A stretch of 64,000 bases of DNA from Tateyamaria omphalii (GCF_014651375.1 NZ_BMWT01000002.1:191477-255476), one strand, 5' to 3'. Counted from the stretch's first letter, positions 26,814 through 35,894 are shown. The notes: generated by a model from the letters alone, not told the origin. Made by a program: numbers and translations.

Positions 26814-26946
26814 TTTGGTCTTTGCGCCAATGCGTTCGCACCGGCCGTTGTTTAGAACGAATATAGACAGCAAGATTGAGCTTCAATGCTAATCAAATGC
26901 GCGTCATGTCGCAGGTCCGGTATTCCCCACCCGTCCTGCAATCGCT

Positions 26947-26960
26947 TTGACCCAGATCAA
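26947..26960. promoter_or_regulatory. FNR/FnrL-like binding site
   Basis: TTGACCCAGATCAA matches the FNR consensus TTGAT-N4-ATCAA except for C at position 5. It is in the divergent region between hemA (start 134 bases away) and the M20 peptidase (62 bases from its start), and could act on either. Confidence 0.55.
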
Positions 26961-27022
26961 CCACTGGACACTGCCCCGCCGCGCCGTAGTGTTGCGGCAG
27001 CAGTCAAATCAAAGGAAACCTG

Positions 27023-28393
27023 ATGACCCTCGACGCCGTTCTGTCCCGCATCGACACTGATCTGCCCCAAGCAACCGAACGGTTGCTGGAGCTTTTGCGC
27101 ATTCAGTCGATCTCGACCGATCCGGCCTTTGCGGATCATTGTCAGACCGCCGCTGACTGGTTGGTGAGTGATCTGCAAAGCATTGGTGTAACTGCAGAAA
27201 AACGGGAAACGCCGGGGCATCCGATGGTTGTAGGTCATGTCGATGGCGATGGACCCCACCTTCTGTTCTATGGGCACTACGATGTGCAACCCGTTGATCC
27301 GCTCGAGCTTTGGGACCGTGACCCGTTCGATCCGCAGATCGAAGAGACAGCAAAGGGCCCAGTCATCCGCGGGCGCGGATCATCTGATGACAAAGGCCAG
27401 TTGATGACCTTTGTCGAAGCATGTCGCGCCTGGAAGTCCGAGCACGGCTCTCTGCCATGCCGCATCACCTTCTTCTTCGAAGGCGAAGAAGAATCAGGCT
27501 CCCCATCCTTAGTCCCCTTCATGGAGGAGAACGCTGACGAGCTGAAATCCGACCTCGCCCTGATCTGCGACACCGGCATGTTCGAGTCCCGCGTTCCGTC
27601 CATCGTCACAATGCTACGGGGATTGCTAGGCGAAGAGATCACGATCACCGCCCCCGACAAAGACCTGCATTCGGGCATGTATGGCGGCGTGGCGATGAAC
27701 CCGATCCGCGTCCTCACCCGTATCCTGGCCTCTCTGCATGACGATCAGGGCCGCGTTACGGTGCCCGGGTTCTATGACGGCGTGCCTGAATTGCCGGATG
27801 ACATTCGTCAGCAATGGCAGGGCCTGGCCTTTGACCACGGCACGTTCCTTGGGGACGTGGGCCTGTCGAAACCAGCAGGCGAACAAGATCGCACCCCGAT
27901 CGAAATGATCTGGTCGCGTCCAACCTGTGACGTGAATGGCATTTGGGGCGGCTATACAGGCGATGGGTTCAAAACCGTGCTGCCGTCCAAGGCACACGCC
28001 AAGGTGTCATTCCGCCTAGTTGGTAATCAGGACCCACACAAGATCCGTAACAGCTTCCGCCAGTTGGTGCGCGACGCCCTGCCCGCGGACTGCGAAGTCG
28101 AATTCTCGGGCCATGGCGCCAGCCAAGCCTCAACGACGGAAACCACCGATCCGGCCTTTGAAGCAGCCCGTGTTGCGCTCACGAATGAATGGAATGTCCC
28201 GGCCGCCTATGTCGGTTGCGGCGGTTCAATCCCAATCGCGGGGCATTTCCAGGACATTCTCGACACCACCCCCATGCTCGTCGGCTTCGGCAAGGATGAC
28301 GATCAAATCCACTCGCCCAACGAAAAATACGATATGGAGAGCTTTCACAAAGGCATCCGCAGCTGGGCTCGCATCCTTGACGCCCTGACATGA
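27023..28393 (+). CDS. M20 family dipeptidase / metallopeptidase
   Basis: 456 residues. The dinuclear zinc signatures are seen: FYGHYDVQPVDPLELWDRDP, GRGSSDDKGQ and FEGEEESGSPS, the last with the catalytic Glu-Glu pair. A lid/dimerisation insert (about 190-310) begins at KDLHSGMYGG. These belong to the CNDP-like cytosolic dipeptidase group. AAAGGA precedes the ATG at a good distance. The next gene overlaps by four bases, so they form an operon. Confidence 0.92.
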   Translation: MTLDAVLSRIDTDLPQATERLLELLRIQSISTDPAFADHCQTAADWLVSDLQSIGVTAEKRETPGHPMVVGHVDGDGPHLLFYGHYDVQPVDPLELWDRDPFDPQIEETAKGPVIRGRGSSDDKGQLMTFVEACRAWKSEHGSLPCRITFFFEGEEESGSPSLVPFMEENADELKSDLALICDTGMFESRVPSIVTMLRGLLGEEITITAPDKDLHSGMYGGVAMNPIRVLTRILASLHDDQGRVTVPGFYDGVPELPDDIRQQWQGLAFDHGTFLGDVGLSKPAGEQDRTPIEMIWSRPTCDVNGIWGGYTGDGFKTVLPSKAHAKVSFRLVGNQDPHKIRNSFRQLVRDALPADCEVEFSGHGASQASTTETTDPAFEAARVALTNEWNVPAAYVGCGGSIPIAGHFQDILDTTPMLVGFGKDDDQIHSPNEKYDMESFHKGIRSWARILDALT

Positions 28394-29244
28394 CGACCTT
28401 CACAACCGCCGACGGCATCACCATCGCCCATGATGTGCAGGGCGATGGCCCTCCTGTTCTGCTGCTGCACGGTTTTCCGCAAACACGGGCCATGTGGCAC
28501 GCCATTGCACCGCAATTGGCCCAGCATTTCACCGTCGTCACGGCTGACCTACGCGGCTACGGCGCCAGCACCAAACCTGCTCAGATTGAAGACATGAGCT
28601 TTCGCCATATGGCGGCGGATCAAAGGCTGCTGATGCAGCATCTGGGCTTTGATCACTTCCATCTTGTCGGACATGATCGGGGCGCACGCACGGCACACCG
28701 CATGGCGCTGGACAGTCCCGAGACCATTCTGTCTCTCACTCTGATGGACATCGTGCCGACCCATCTGTTGCTGGACGCGCTGACCCAGCAGGTCGCGCGC
28801 GCCTACTATCACTGGTTCTTTCTCGCACAACCTGCGCCGTTTCCCGAAACGTTGATCGGCCATGATCCCAACGCTTATTTCGAAAGCTGCCTGGCCGGTT
28901 GGGGCGGTGGCATGGACACGTTCGACGCAGATGCACTAGCTGCGTATCGCTCGTCGTGGAGAGACCCTGAGTGCATCCGCACAATGTGCAACGACTACCG
29001 CGCCGCCATCGATGTTGATTTCGACCTCGATGCTGCTGACCTGGGACGCACTGTCGATTGCCCTGCCCTTATTCTCTATGGCGCAGACGGGATCATGGGC
29101 CAAGCCTATGACGTAGCTGCAACTTGGGCGGACCGGCTCACGAACATGCAAGCAGTGGGTCTGCCAGGCGGGCATTTCTTTCCGGACACACATCCGGAGG
29201 AAACCACAAAAGCGATCGCCGAATTCCTGAAGTCTCAAACGTAA
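28390..29244 (+). CDS. Alpha/beta hydrolase, haloacetate dehalogenase-like
   Basis: 284 residues with an alpha/beta-hydrolase core (LLLHGFPQTRAMWH oxyanion region). The nucleophile elbow reads GHDRGAR, where Asp takes the place of the usual Ser, exactly as in fluoroacetate dehalogenase, and the two arginines that bind the carboxylate follow. YYHWFFLAQPAPFPE supplies the His-Trp pair that holds the halide in that family, and GGHFFPDTHPEE ends with the catalytic His. So carbon-halogen cleavage of a haloacid is plausible; epoxide hydrolases share part of this pattern. The start overlaps the peptidase stop (ATGA). Confidence 0.85.
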   Translation: MTTFTTADGITIAHDVQGDGPPVLLLHGFPQTRAMWHAIAPQLAQHFTVVTADLRGYGASTKPAQIEDMSFRHMAADQRLLMQHLGFDHFHLVGHDRGARTAHRMALDSPETILSLTLMDIVPTHLLLDALTQQVARAYYHWFFLAQPAPFPETLIGHDPNAYFESCLAGWGGGMDTFDADALAAYRSSWRDPECIRTMCNDYRAAIDVDFDLDAADLGRTVDCPALILYGADGIMGQAYDVAATWADRLTNMQAVGLPGGHFFPDTHPEETTKAIAEFLKSQT

Positions 29245-29271
29245 GGCGCACCTGCCGGTGCGCCCCGCACG

Positions 29272-30144
29272 TCAGATAACGCCGACAAACCGTTCAGGCA
29301 GAACATATTGGGTGCCATAGTCCGGGCGGTCGAAGTGATAGTATCCGGTGTCGGCGCGTGGCTTGAAACTGCGCTGCATCTTGCGACGCAGGGGCCGCAT
29401 GTCGAACTCATCGACCATTTCTAGTTTCGCAAAATCTTCAAAAACCGCCCGATCCTCTCCGCGCGCTTCGGCAAACCAATGACGGCCAATCGAGGCCTCC
29501 TTGACCGAGGCATTCACCTCATCCGTGACGGCGTTGCGGTGATCCATAACCCCGACATAAGCGCCAAAATCGCAGAACTTCAGGTGCATCAGGTACAGAT
29601 CGTCCGGCGTGAACAGCTTGTCGGCCTGCGTGAAATGCCCACCCCGCGCGATCTTGACCGGGGCCGAGATGATGCACGGTTTTGAGTAGTGCGGCGCCGG
29701 GCGAACATGGCGGCGCGGGCCGATGATGTGGTCCGTGATCTCGTCCTGTTCGAGGTCGATGCGGTGGATCACCTCAAGACCAAGCGGCGTCAGGACACGG
29801 CCCTCAGGTGCCGCTTCCAGAAACTCCAGCAATGTGCCGCCCGCCTTCGGGTCACGCACAACCAACTCGTCCACATCCCCCACGATCACATGGCGATAGT
29901 AGCGTCGCAGCCCTCCGACCAGGTTGTTCAGCAACCCCCAACGCTTGATGTCGAAATTCTTGTGCGGATCCCCTGGAATGCCAATGATGTTGCACCCGGC
30001 AGCCAGTTCAGCCACTTCGGCACCACGACCGTGATTGATGACATAGCAATTCTCGCGACCAAACATCTCACCGTAGTGGCGCAGCCACGCTTTCAGGAAA
30101 AACGCGTCATCGCGCACCATGGTCACGGCGGCCACTGTCTGCAT
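29272..30144 (-). CDS. Glycosyltransferase of GT2/GT92-like fold
   Basis: 290 residues. The N-terminus VAAVTMVRDDAFFLKAWLRH is the opening strand and helix of a GT-A nucleotide-sugar fold, and VIVGDVDELVV holds a DxD motif for the metal-bound sugar nucleotide. The later part (KIARGGHFTQADKLFTPDDL, MHLKFCDF) is like that of roseobacter proteins annotated as family 2 glycosyltransferases. There is no membrane helix or signal. Acceptor and sugar are unknown; no polysaccharide cluster surrounds it. Confidence 0.75.
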   Translation of the reverse strand: MQTVAAVTMVRDDAFFLKAWLRHYGEMFGRENCYVINHGRGAEVAELAAGCNIIGIPGDPHKNFDIKRWGLLNNLVGGLRRYYRHVIVGDVDELVVRDPKAGGTLLEFLEAAPEGRVLTPLGLEVIHRIDLEQDEITDHIIGPRRHVRPAPHYSKPCIISAPVKIARGGHFTQADKLFTPDDLYLMHLKFCDFGAYVGVMDHRNAVTDEVNASVKEASIGRHWFAEARGEDRAVFEDFAKLEMVDEFDMRPLRRKMQRSFKPRADTGYYHFDRPDYGTQYVLPERFVGVI

Positions 30145-30234
30145 CTGTTAAGGTCCTGCTCATAGGGTTATTTTTGCGCAATCTATCGCAAGGGCCCCAA
30201 CAAGAGAATCGTTAATTTGCAGCGAAGGCCCTGA

Positions 30235-30987
30235 ATGGCACTGCCCCCAGACTTTCCACAGACCGGCTTACATGTCGCGCGCACGGGCGACACACCGATC
30301 ACGCGCTATCAGGTAATCGGCGAACGGTCTTCCGGCACAAACTTCGTCAAGCGCCTGCTGGGGCGAAACACCCCCCTTAAACCAACCGAAGATCTGGGTT
30401 GGAAACATGGCTTCACCCACATGATGGCTATCCCGTCCAACTTGGCAGTCATCGTTGTTGTACGGCGGGCGGACACATGGGCGCGGTCTATGTTTTCCAA
30501 ACCATGGCACACCACACCCGCGATGCAGGCTATGACGTTTTCAGAGTTCATCCGCGCACAATGGGACACAATCATTGACCGCCCCCGCTACTTCGAAGGG
30601 CTGGTTCCCGAGGGCAGTGTGGGCCAACCTTTACAACACGATAGGCATCCGGCAACGGGGGCGCATTTTGAAACGCTGTTTGCCCTTCGCACTGCAAAGC
30701 TTAACGCCATGCTGTCACTATTGGGCCGGGGGTGTACCTGCGCCATTCTGCGCATGGAGGATACGCAAGACCAACCACAGGCAACGCTCGCAGCTTTGAT
30801 GTCTTGTCTTGGCGCTGCTCAACCGCATGCCGAATACCGTCCCGTCATCAAACGCCTCGGCTCCAAGTTCAAACCTGCGGTGATGGACCGCCCGGCCCTG
30901 CCCGATACGTGGAGTGACGCAGACATGGACCATCTGCGCGCCAGCATCGATACGGACCTCGAAGCACGGCTTGGCTACACCTACTGA
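30235..30987 (+). CDS. P-loop protein, sulfotransferase-like
   Basis: 250 residues. YQVIGERSSGTNFVKRLLG near the N-terminus resembles the PAPS-binding loop of sulfotransferases (SGTN where many have SGTT/SGTS), and VVVRRADTWARSMFSKPW looks like the 3'-phosphate binding strand. The C-terminal third is less conserved. It may be a cytosolic sulfotransferase or a diverged P-loop kinase. It is divergent from the glycosyltransferase gene; the TGA stop opens a repeat element also found after tpiA (59581). Confidence 0.6.
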   Translation: MALPPDFPQTGLHVARTGDTPITRYQVIGERSSGTNFVKRLLGRNTPLKPTEDLGWKHGFTHMMAIPSNLAVIVVVRRADTWARSMFSKPWHTTPAMQAMTFSEFIRAQWDTIIDRPRYFEGLVPEGSVGQPLQHDRHPATGAHFETLFALRTAKLNAMLSLLGRGCTCAILRMEDTQDQPQATLAALMSCLGAAQPHAEYRPVIKRLGSKFKPAVMDRPALPDTWSDADMDHLRASIDTDLEARLGYTY

Positions 30988-31041
30988 TCCCACTTCATCT
31001 TGCCTGATAAACTCCGGGGAGCGCGAGGGGCTGGCCCCTCG
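30985..31041 (+). repeat. Intergenic repeat with hairpin (copy 1)
   Basis: Starts on the stop codon of the preceding gene and carries the core ATCTTGCCTGATAAACTCC (30997-31015), then a stem CGAGGGG/CCCCTCG (31024-31030 with 31035-31041). A nearly identical block starts on the tpiA stop at 59581. It probably works as a terminator in these genomes. Confidence 0.65.
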
Positions 31042-31096
31042 TTCCGACAGCGACAATCACGCGCTTCAAGACGAATTTCAAATCTACAGAAGAAAG

Positions 31097-31173
31097 TGGC
31101 GCGGTTGACGGGGCTCGAACCCGCGACCCCCGGCGTGACAGGCCGGTACTCTAACCAACTGAGCTACAACCGC
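31097..31173 (-). tRNA. tRNA-Asp (anticodon GTC)
   Basis: 77 bases, acceptor stem GCGGTTG/CAACCGC, anticodon loop CTGTCAC, T-loop TTCGAGC, CCA encoded. First of two tandem copies with identical visible sequence. Confidence 0.96.
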
Positions 31174-31221
31174 GCATTTGCCTTTCGGCGCGCCCATTCC
31201 TCCGGGACCAGAGAGCAGCAG

Positions 31222-31298
31222 TGGCGCGGTTGACGGGGCTCGAACCCGCGACCCCCGGCGTGACAGGCCGGTACTCTAACCAACTGAGCTACAACCGC
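31222..31298 (-). tRNA. tRNA-Asp (anticodon GTC), second copy
   Basis: 77 bases, same stems, loops and encoded CCA as the copy at 31097. The copies are 48 bases apart and are likely processed from one transcript. Confidence 0.96.
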
Positions 31299-31338
31299 CC
31301 GCTGCGTTTGGCGGGTTTATGATTAGCCCCCGGTCCCG

Positions 31339-31872
31339 TCAAGCGTCTTTTCGGGACTGTCTGTCAAAATCTGCCACCAAAGCGTCAAAGGCGTCTCCAG
31401 ACCAATCAAATGGCACCATGCGCACTGTCTCCCCAAGCAATGCTTCGTCGTGGGCGGTGCCCTCTTGTCCACCCATGCGGACATAGAAGCGGCGAGCACG
31501 CGCGTTGTCTGCAATCACAACCAGACGCAAGGTGGATGCGCCCTCTTCCGCCAGACATGAGGCCACCATCTTCAACAGCCTGGCACCAATACCATTGCTG
31601 CGCGCGTCCGGATCAACGTGCAGATTATCCAAAAGCGGCACATCCGCCCGCACCACGGCGGCGAATCCAAGCACGGAATCGCTGTCTTCAGCCAGCAGGA
31701 TCAACCGGTCTGCAGGCCAAGAACTCCACCGCGCCCGCATGTTGCTATCAAGCGGAGCCCCGAGGGCGTCCGCCGGAACATACGGTGCATAGGACGCCCG
31801 CCAACTGCGCGCGTGCAAGGCCTCAAGCTTAGGTGCATCATCTGGCACCGCACGGCGCAAACGCACCGTCAT
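31339..31872 (-). CDS. GNAT family N-acetyltransferase
   Basis: 177 residues with an acetyl-CoA-binding GNAT fold: N-terminal VRLRRAVPDDAPKLEALHAR, central strand VLGFAAVVRADVPLLDNLHV, and the pyrophosphate loop DARSNGIGARLL (R-x-x-G-x-G type), followed by DNARARRFYVRMG. The acceptor is unknown. Its ATG overlaps the pirin stop by four bases, so it is the second gene of a pair. Confidence 0.88.
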   Translation of the reverse strand: MTVRLRRAVPDDAPKLEALHARSWRASYAPYVPADALGAPLDSNMRARWSSWPADRLILLAEDSDSVLGFAAVVRADVPLLDNLHVDPDARSNGIGARLLKMVASCLAEEGASTLRLVVIADNARARRFYVRMGGQEGTAHDEALLGETVRMVPFDWSGDAFDALVADFDRQSRKDA

Positions 31873-32807
31873 CGTTCCGGCAGCGGGATGAACTCGCTTT
31901 CATCTCCGGGCGGCAATTGGAACCGGCCATGCGCCCAATCGCCTGCGCGCCACGCCTCCTTTGCCGCATCAATGCGATCCTGCGACGACGCCACAAAGTT
32001 CCACCAGATGTACCGCGACCCCTCCAGCGTCGCCCCGCCAAGCAACATCAAACGTGCACCCTGTTCTCCAGCCGTCAGCGAAATGGCGTCTCCGGGACGA
32101 AACACCATCATTTGCCCCGCCTGATACAGATCCCCGGCCACGGTCACCGATCCTTCGACAACATAGACGCCCCGATCCTCGTGGTTATCCGGCAAGGGTA
32201 TGCGCGCCCCCGCCTCAAGAACAGCGTCCGCATAAAACATTTCCGAAAACGTCTGCACGGGCGCCGTCTCGCCCCACGCATCCCCGAGGATCAGACGCAC
32301 CTCTTTGCCTTCCCCTTCCAGAAACGGTAGCGTGTCCTTGGGTGCGTGCTGAAAATCGGCCGGGTCATCCTCAGCGTCCTTGGGCAGCGCAACCCAGGTC
32401 TGAATCCCGAACAGGTTGTGCGGTTTCTTGCGAATCTCGCCATCCGTACGTTCAGAGTGGGTGATCCCGTGACCTGCCACCATCCAGTTCACAGCGCCCG
32501 GTTCGATCCACTGATCCGTGCCAAGACTGTCCCTGTGATGTATCTTACCTTTGTAGAGATACGTGACCGTGGCCAACCCGATATGTGGATGCGGACGAAC
32601 ATCGATACCCTTCCCGGTCACGAATTCGGCCGGTCCCATCTGGTCAAAAAAGATGAATGGACCCACCATCTGCCGCTTGGGCGCAGGCAAGGCACGGCGC
32701 ACCTCAAACCCACCCAGATCACGGGCCCGCGGCACAATAACAGTTTCGATTGCATCAACGGCGTCCCCTTTGGGACAATCGGGATCAAGGGCCGGGTTCC
32801 AGCTCAT
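31869..32807 (-). CDS. Pirin family protein
   Basis: 312 residues forming two cupin domains. The N-terminal cupin has the iron-binding residues in VRPHPHIGLATVTYLYKG and HGITHSERT. Bacterial pirins are known as quercetinase-like dioxygenases or redox-sensitive regulators of central metabolism; which applies cannot be told here. It is the first gene of an operon with the GNAT enzyme. Confidence 0.92.
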   Translation of the reverse strand: MSWNPALDPDCPKGDAVDAIETVIVPRARDLGGFEVRRALPAPKRQMVGPFIFFDQMGPAEFVTGKGIDVRPHPHIGLATVTYLYKGKIHHRDSLGTDQWIEPGAVNWMVAGHGITHSERTDGEIRKKPHNLFGIQTWVALPKDAEDDPADFQHAPKDTLPFLEGEGKEVRLILGDAWGETAPVQTFSEMFYADAVLEAGARIPLPDNHEDRGVYVVEGSVTVAGDLYQAGQMMVFRPGDAISLTAGEQGARLMLLGGATLEGSRYIWWNFVASSQDRIDAAKEAWRAGDWAHGRFQLPPGDESEFIPLPER

Positions 32808-33002
32808 GGCGTGTCTCCTTGCGCGTCATGTGTTCAAGATAGTTGGAGCATGCAAACCAGCAAGCATATGTTGTCCACGCCCCCTTTGCGCTGGGGCACG
32901 GTTGGCGACGACAATGACACCCCACAACCCGAGATTGATTGAACGCGCAACTTTTACGAGCAAATTTCTTTGAGTTGCGACCATGCTCCCGTATAACGGG
33001 CG

Positions 33003-33028
33003 CAGGTACCCATAATCACAGGTACCCA
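33003..33028. promoter_or_regulatory. Tandem direct repeat CAGGTACCCA
   Basis: CAGGTACCCA at 33003-33012 and again at 33019-33028, 16 bases start to start, ending 16 bases before the ATG of the secreted cytochrome-like gene. It overlaps the expected 5' UTR and could be a repressor site or a translational element. Confidence 0.5.
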
Positions 33029-33044
33029 GCAAACAGAGGACGCT

Positions 33045-34538
33045 ATGAAAACTATAGTATGTGTAACTGCGGCTTGCGTGGCCATTGCAGGGCCCGTTTG
33101 GGCCGATAGTATTGTACCCACCGATATGGCCCCAACCTGCGTTGTGGCACCGGACACGTTCAAGGGCTGGTTTGCAGACGATACCATTGCAGCGAATGCG
33201 GCGGTGAACGCACCGGACTCCGTGACTTTCACCACAACCTACGGCGACCCCGACAAATGCGATTTCTATACCTGGGGCGCACAGATGTTCCTGTGGTTGA
33301 CGTCGACAGACGGTACCAAACTGGTACTGGACAGCCCCAATTTCTTTACAATTGCCCCCGCAGACAGCGACGGCAACCGTGTGTTCATCGAAAACACCGA
33401 TTCAACACCGGCAGCGCTGCAAGTCCGCAGTGAAAAGGCTGACACGCCTGCAGGTGACGATATCGGCGAAATCGGACAGGCTGGATCATCGGGCGTCCTG
33501 ATGTCGCAAGACAACTCCCTCGTGTATTACGGTTTGGCCGCAAATGATGCCTACGCCTACTTCCTGACGGGACAAAAGGATCCAAATTCGACCCTCGCGT
33601 CGAAAACAACCTTTCCGTACAACCAGACGGATCTGGACGACTTGAACGCCTACATGAGCACCAGCTGGAGCGGGACGACCCTTTTGACCGGCAATCAGCT
33701 CGCGATGGAGCTCAAAACATCGTGGGTCGAAGCCAGCACCTTGGCTGACAGCAGCACCTACCTGACAATCGAGGGAACAATCCCGAACTTCGTCGCAAAT
33801 GACGACAACAGCTCCATGTCCGTCGACACGACCAACCCTACCAAAACAGTGGCACTCGCCCTGACGGGTATGCACGTCGTGGGAACAGTCCAAGACCATC
33901 CCGAGTTTGTCTGGGCCACGTTCGAGCACTACAACAATGCACCGGACGCGCCATACTATTATCTGGCCGATGACGGCACGATCACCCTCAATGATTTTGA
34001 CAGCGATCACGACTTTCTCTTCATGGCGAGAAACGGCACACAGGCTGGTGCCAACACTGAATGCATGAAAGCAAAGAGCGATGGCACGATTGCCGTCCAG
34101 ATCAACAGTACCGGAGGGTTCATGTGTAACGGCGGAATCGTCCCCTCGAACACGGTACGCGAATACCCCTGGGGCAGCCTTGCCAATGATCCGTCAAGCG
34201 CCACGGTCTCGAACAACACATTGTTGCTGTCGATCAACAATTCGGTACGCAGCCAGCTGGCTGCCGGTGACATACGCGCCAACTACATCCAGACCGGCAG
34301 TGTCTGGACGACGACTCCGTCAGATGGAAGCGTGGCTCCAATCCCGAACCAAACTGCGAACCAGGCATTGAACCTGCGCGGCTCAACCTCGATCGCTAAC
34401 ATGACGATGGAAACCTACACGCAAGGGACCAATTGTTTCAGCTGTCACAGCCTGTCGGAAGGCGCACCAAACAGTTTCCAAGCGTTTGGCCTGTCGCATG
34501 TCTATTCCCAGATTGAGCCGCTACAGCCAGCCAATTGA
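33045..34538 (+). CDS. Secreted protein with C-terminal c-type haem motif
   Basis: 497 residues with a signal peptide (1-20, ending GPVWA). The first 450 residues are rich in Thr, Ser, Asp and Asn, predicted beta-rich, and not recognised; it contains pieces such as FYTWGAQMFLWLTS. Near the end Cys464-Phe-Ser-Cys467-His468 is a c-type haem attachment site with only about 30 residues after it, far shorter than a full cytochrome c domain; a Met ligand is not evident, but a late His (SHVYSQ) might serve. It stands alone, with a tandem operator-like repeat just upstream. A periplasmic redox or adhesion role is possible; function unknown. Confidence 0.7.
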   Translation: MKTIVCVTAACVAIAGPVWADSIVPTDMAPTCVVAPDTFKGWFADDTIAANAAVNAPDSVTFTTTYGDPDKCDFYTWGAQMFLWLTSTDGTKLVLDSPNFFTIAPADSDGNRVFIENTDSTPAALQVRSEKADTPAGDDIGEIGQAGSSGVLMSQDNSLVYYGLAANDAYAYFLTGQKDPNSTLASKTTFPYNQTDLDDLNAYMSTSWSGTTLLTGNQLAMELKTSWVEASTLADSSTYLTIEGTIPNFVANDDNSSMSVDTTNPTKTVALALTGMHVVGTVQDHPEFVWATFEHYNNAPDAPYYYLADDGTITLNDFDSDHDFLFMARNGTQAGANTECMKAKSDGTIAVQINSTGGFMCNGGIVPSNTVREYPWGSLANDPSSATVSNNTLLLSINNSVRSQLAAGDIRANYIQTGSVWTTTPSDGSVAPIPNQTANQALNLRGSTSIANMTMETYTQGTNCFSCHSLSEGAPNSFQAFGLSHVYSQIEPLQPAN

Positions 34539-34590
34539 AAACATGGGGCGTCGCGCATATGCGTGGCGCCTCGTCCCATACATTGCAATG

Positions 34591-34836
34591 CTATGACAGC
34601 GGCTTGCCCTTCAGCTGCAACGCAGTCCGCTCCATGTCGGCCGCCAAAACGATCAGTCGCGCCACCTGCCGGGCTTCGTCAGATTGAGCCACCTCATAGG
34701 CTGCATATTCAAGAAAGCGTGCCGTCACAGCCAGCACTGCAGAAGTCCTGCCCTCTTGTGGCAGATCATCCAGCTCTTGCAGCAAGTTTTGAACATAAAC
34801 GCTCAACCCCGGGCTTGGCCTCTCGGTTTCCAGCAT
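34591..34836 (-). CDS. Small hypothetical helical protein
   Basis: 81 residues, no signal or membrane segment, predicted as three amphipathic helices (YVQNLLQELDDL, VLAVTARFLEYAAYEVAQSD, VARLIVLAADMERTALQL). Not recognised. It follows the LuxR gene on the same strand with an 88-base gap, so a shared transcript is possible. Confidence 0.55.
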   Translation of the reverse strand: MLETERPSPGLSVYVQNLLQELDDLPQEGRTSAVLAVTARFLEYAAYEVAQSDEARQVARLIVLAADMERTALQLKGKPLS

Positions 34837-34924
34837 ATCCTAGACACCTTGAACACATGTTTGATGACTGGGTTCTATAAACCAGACGCGCGGCGTGTCA
34901 TGTCACGCATTCACGTGACATCCG

Positions 34925-35635
34925 TCACGGTAAGATGAGCCCTGCCCCAATCCCTTTGACCGCTGCAGTCGTTCGATCCGTCACGCCCAGTTTCGAAAAG
35001 ATACGGCGCACCAAGGTGTCCACTGTATGAGGTGACAAAAGCAAAATGTCCGCGATACTGCTGTTGGACTTGCCACGCGCAATCCAACGCAGAATCTGGC
35101 GCTCGCGCGGCGACAGGTCAACGCCGGACAAAGACGTGGGGTTCAACTCGCAATACCTGATATGCCCCGCCTGTGCGACCACCTGGAAATCCAGAACAAG
35201 CGCATCGCTCGGAAAATCAACGGCAGTATCAACTCCAAGACCGACATAGCCATTGCGCACCCCGGGCCCAAAAACCTGAAAGGCAAGGCCATCCCCCACA
35301 CCCGCATCGCGCATGTCGTTCAGATATCGCGTCTGATCCACTGTCAGGCGCACAAGGTTGCGGATGTCCGACCACCGGAATGGAATGGTCGCGCTTTGCG
35401 CAAATTCGGTTATCGGATCAATGGTGTATAGCTTTTGTTCGATATAGTGACACACCCATTCGTCCGAAAATCCGTACGCGTTCACATTTACCGCACCCTG
35501 CGGACCGACCGCCCCGGTGAAATGATGATAGCTGACCTTGGTTACGCCCCGGTCGTGAAAATAGCGCAGCAACAGTCCCCACAGTGCCGTGTTATCCGTT
35601 TCAGCGCGAATCGCCTCCAACGCAGTATGTGTCAT
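34925..35635 (-). CDS. LuxR-family regulator with autoinducer-binding domain (solo)
   Basis: 236 residues from the ATG at 35635, the standard length; the in-frame extension to 35821 gives an unrelated N-terminus. The N-terminal Autoind_bind domain has the conserved YTIDPITEFAQ and PFRWSDI (equivalents of the Asp, Pro and Trp that hold acyl-homoserine lactone in TraR) and the C-terminal HTH reads LSPRERQILRWIARGKSNSS. No LuxI synthase is in the window, so it is a solo that may answer to signals made elsewhere. It is divergent from the lipase gene. Confidence 0.88.
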   Translation of the reverse strand: MTHTALEAIRAETDNTALWGLLLRYFHDRGVTKVSYHHFTGAVGPQGAVNVNAYGFSDEWVCHYIEQKLYTIDPITEFAQSATIPFRWSDIRNLVRLTVDQTRYLNDMRDAGVGDGLAFQVFGPGVRNGYVGLGVDTAVDFPSDALVLDFQVVAQAGHIRYCELNPTSLSGVDLSPRERQILRWIARGKSNSSIADILLLSPHTVDTLVRRIFSKLGVTDRTTAAVKGIGAGLILP

Positions 35636-35894
35636 CGCAATCCCACAGCTTAAATGCAGCCCATCACGCGCGAGGCCAACTTCGCGCCATGGCGGGCCCA
35701 ACCAAAAAAACGCGCCAACATCCATGGACGGTTTCAACACAGCCAAACGGCGTCCCGCCCCTAAACCAACACTCTGTTTGTGAACAACGGAATGCTGCTG
35801 AAGTAAGCATGCAATATCCAAGGTCCAAGCATGGTCACCGGATTTTTCTTGGTGGAACAGAACAGTACCTCTATGATCGAGCGGTTTTTTAAAA

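Noticed and set aside
31097..31298. Short direct repeats that could suggest a CRISPR or insertion
   Set aside because: They are two tandem tRNA-Asp genes. No CRISPR array or insertion sequence was found anywhere in the window.
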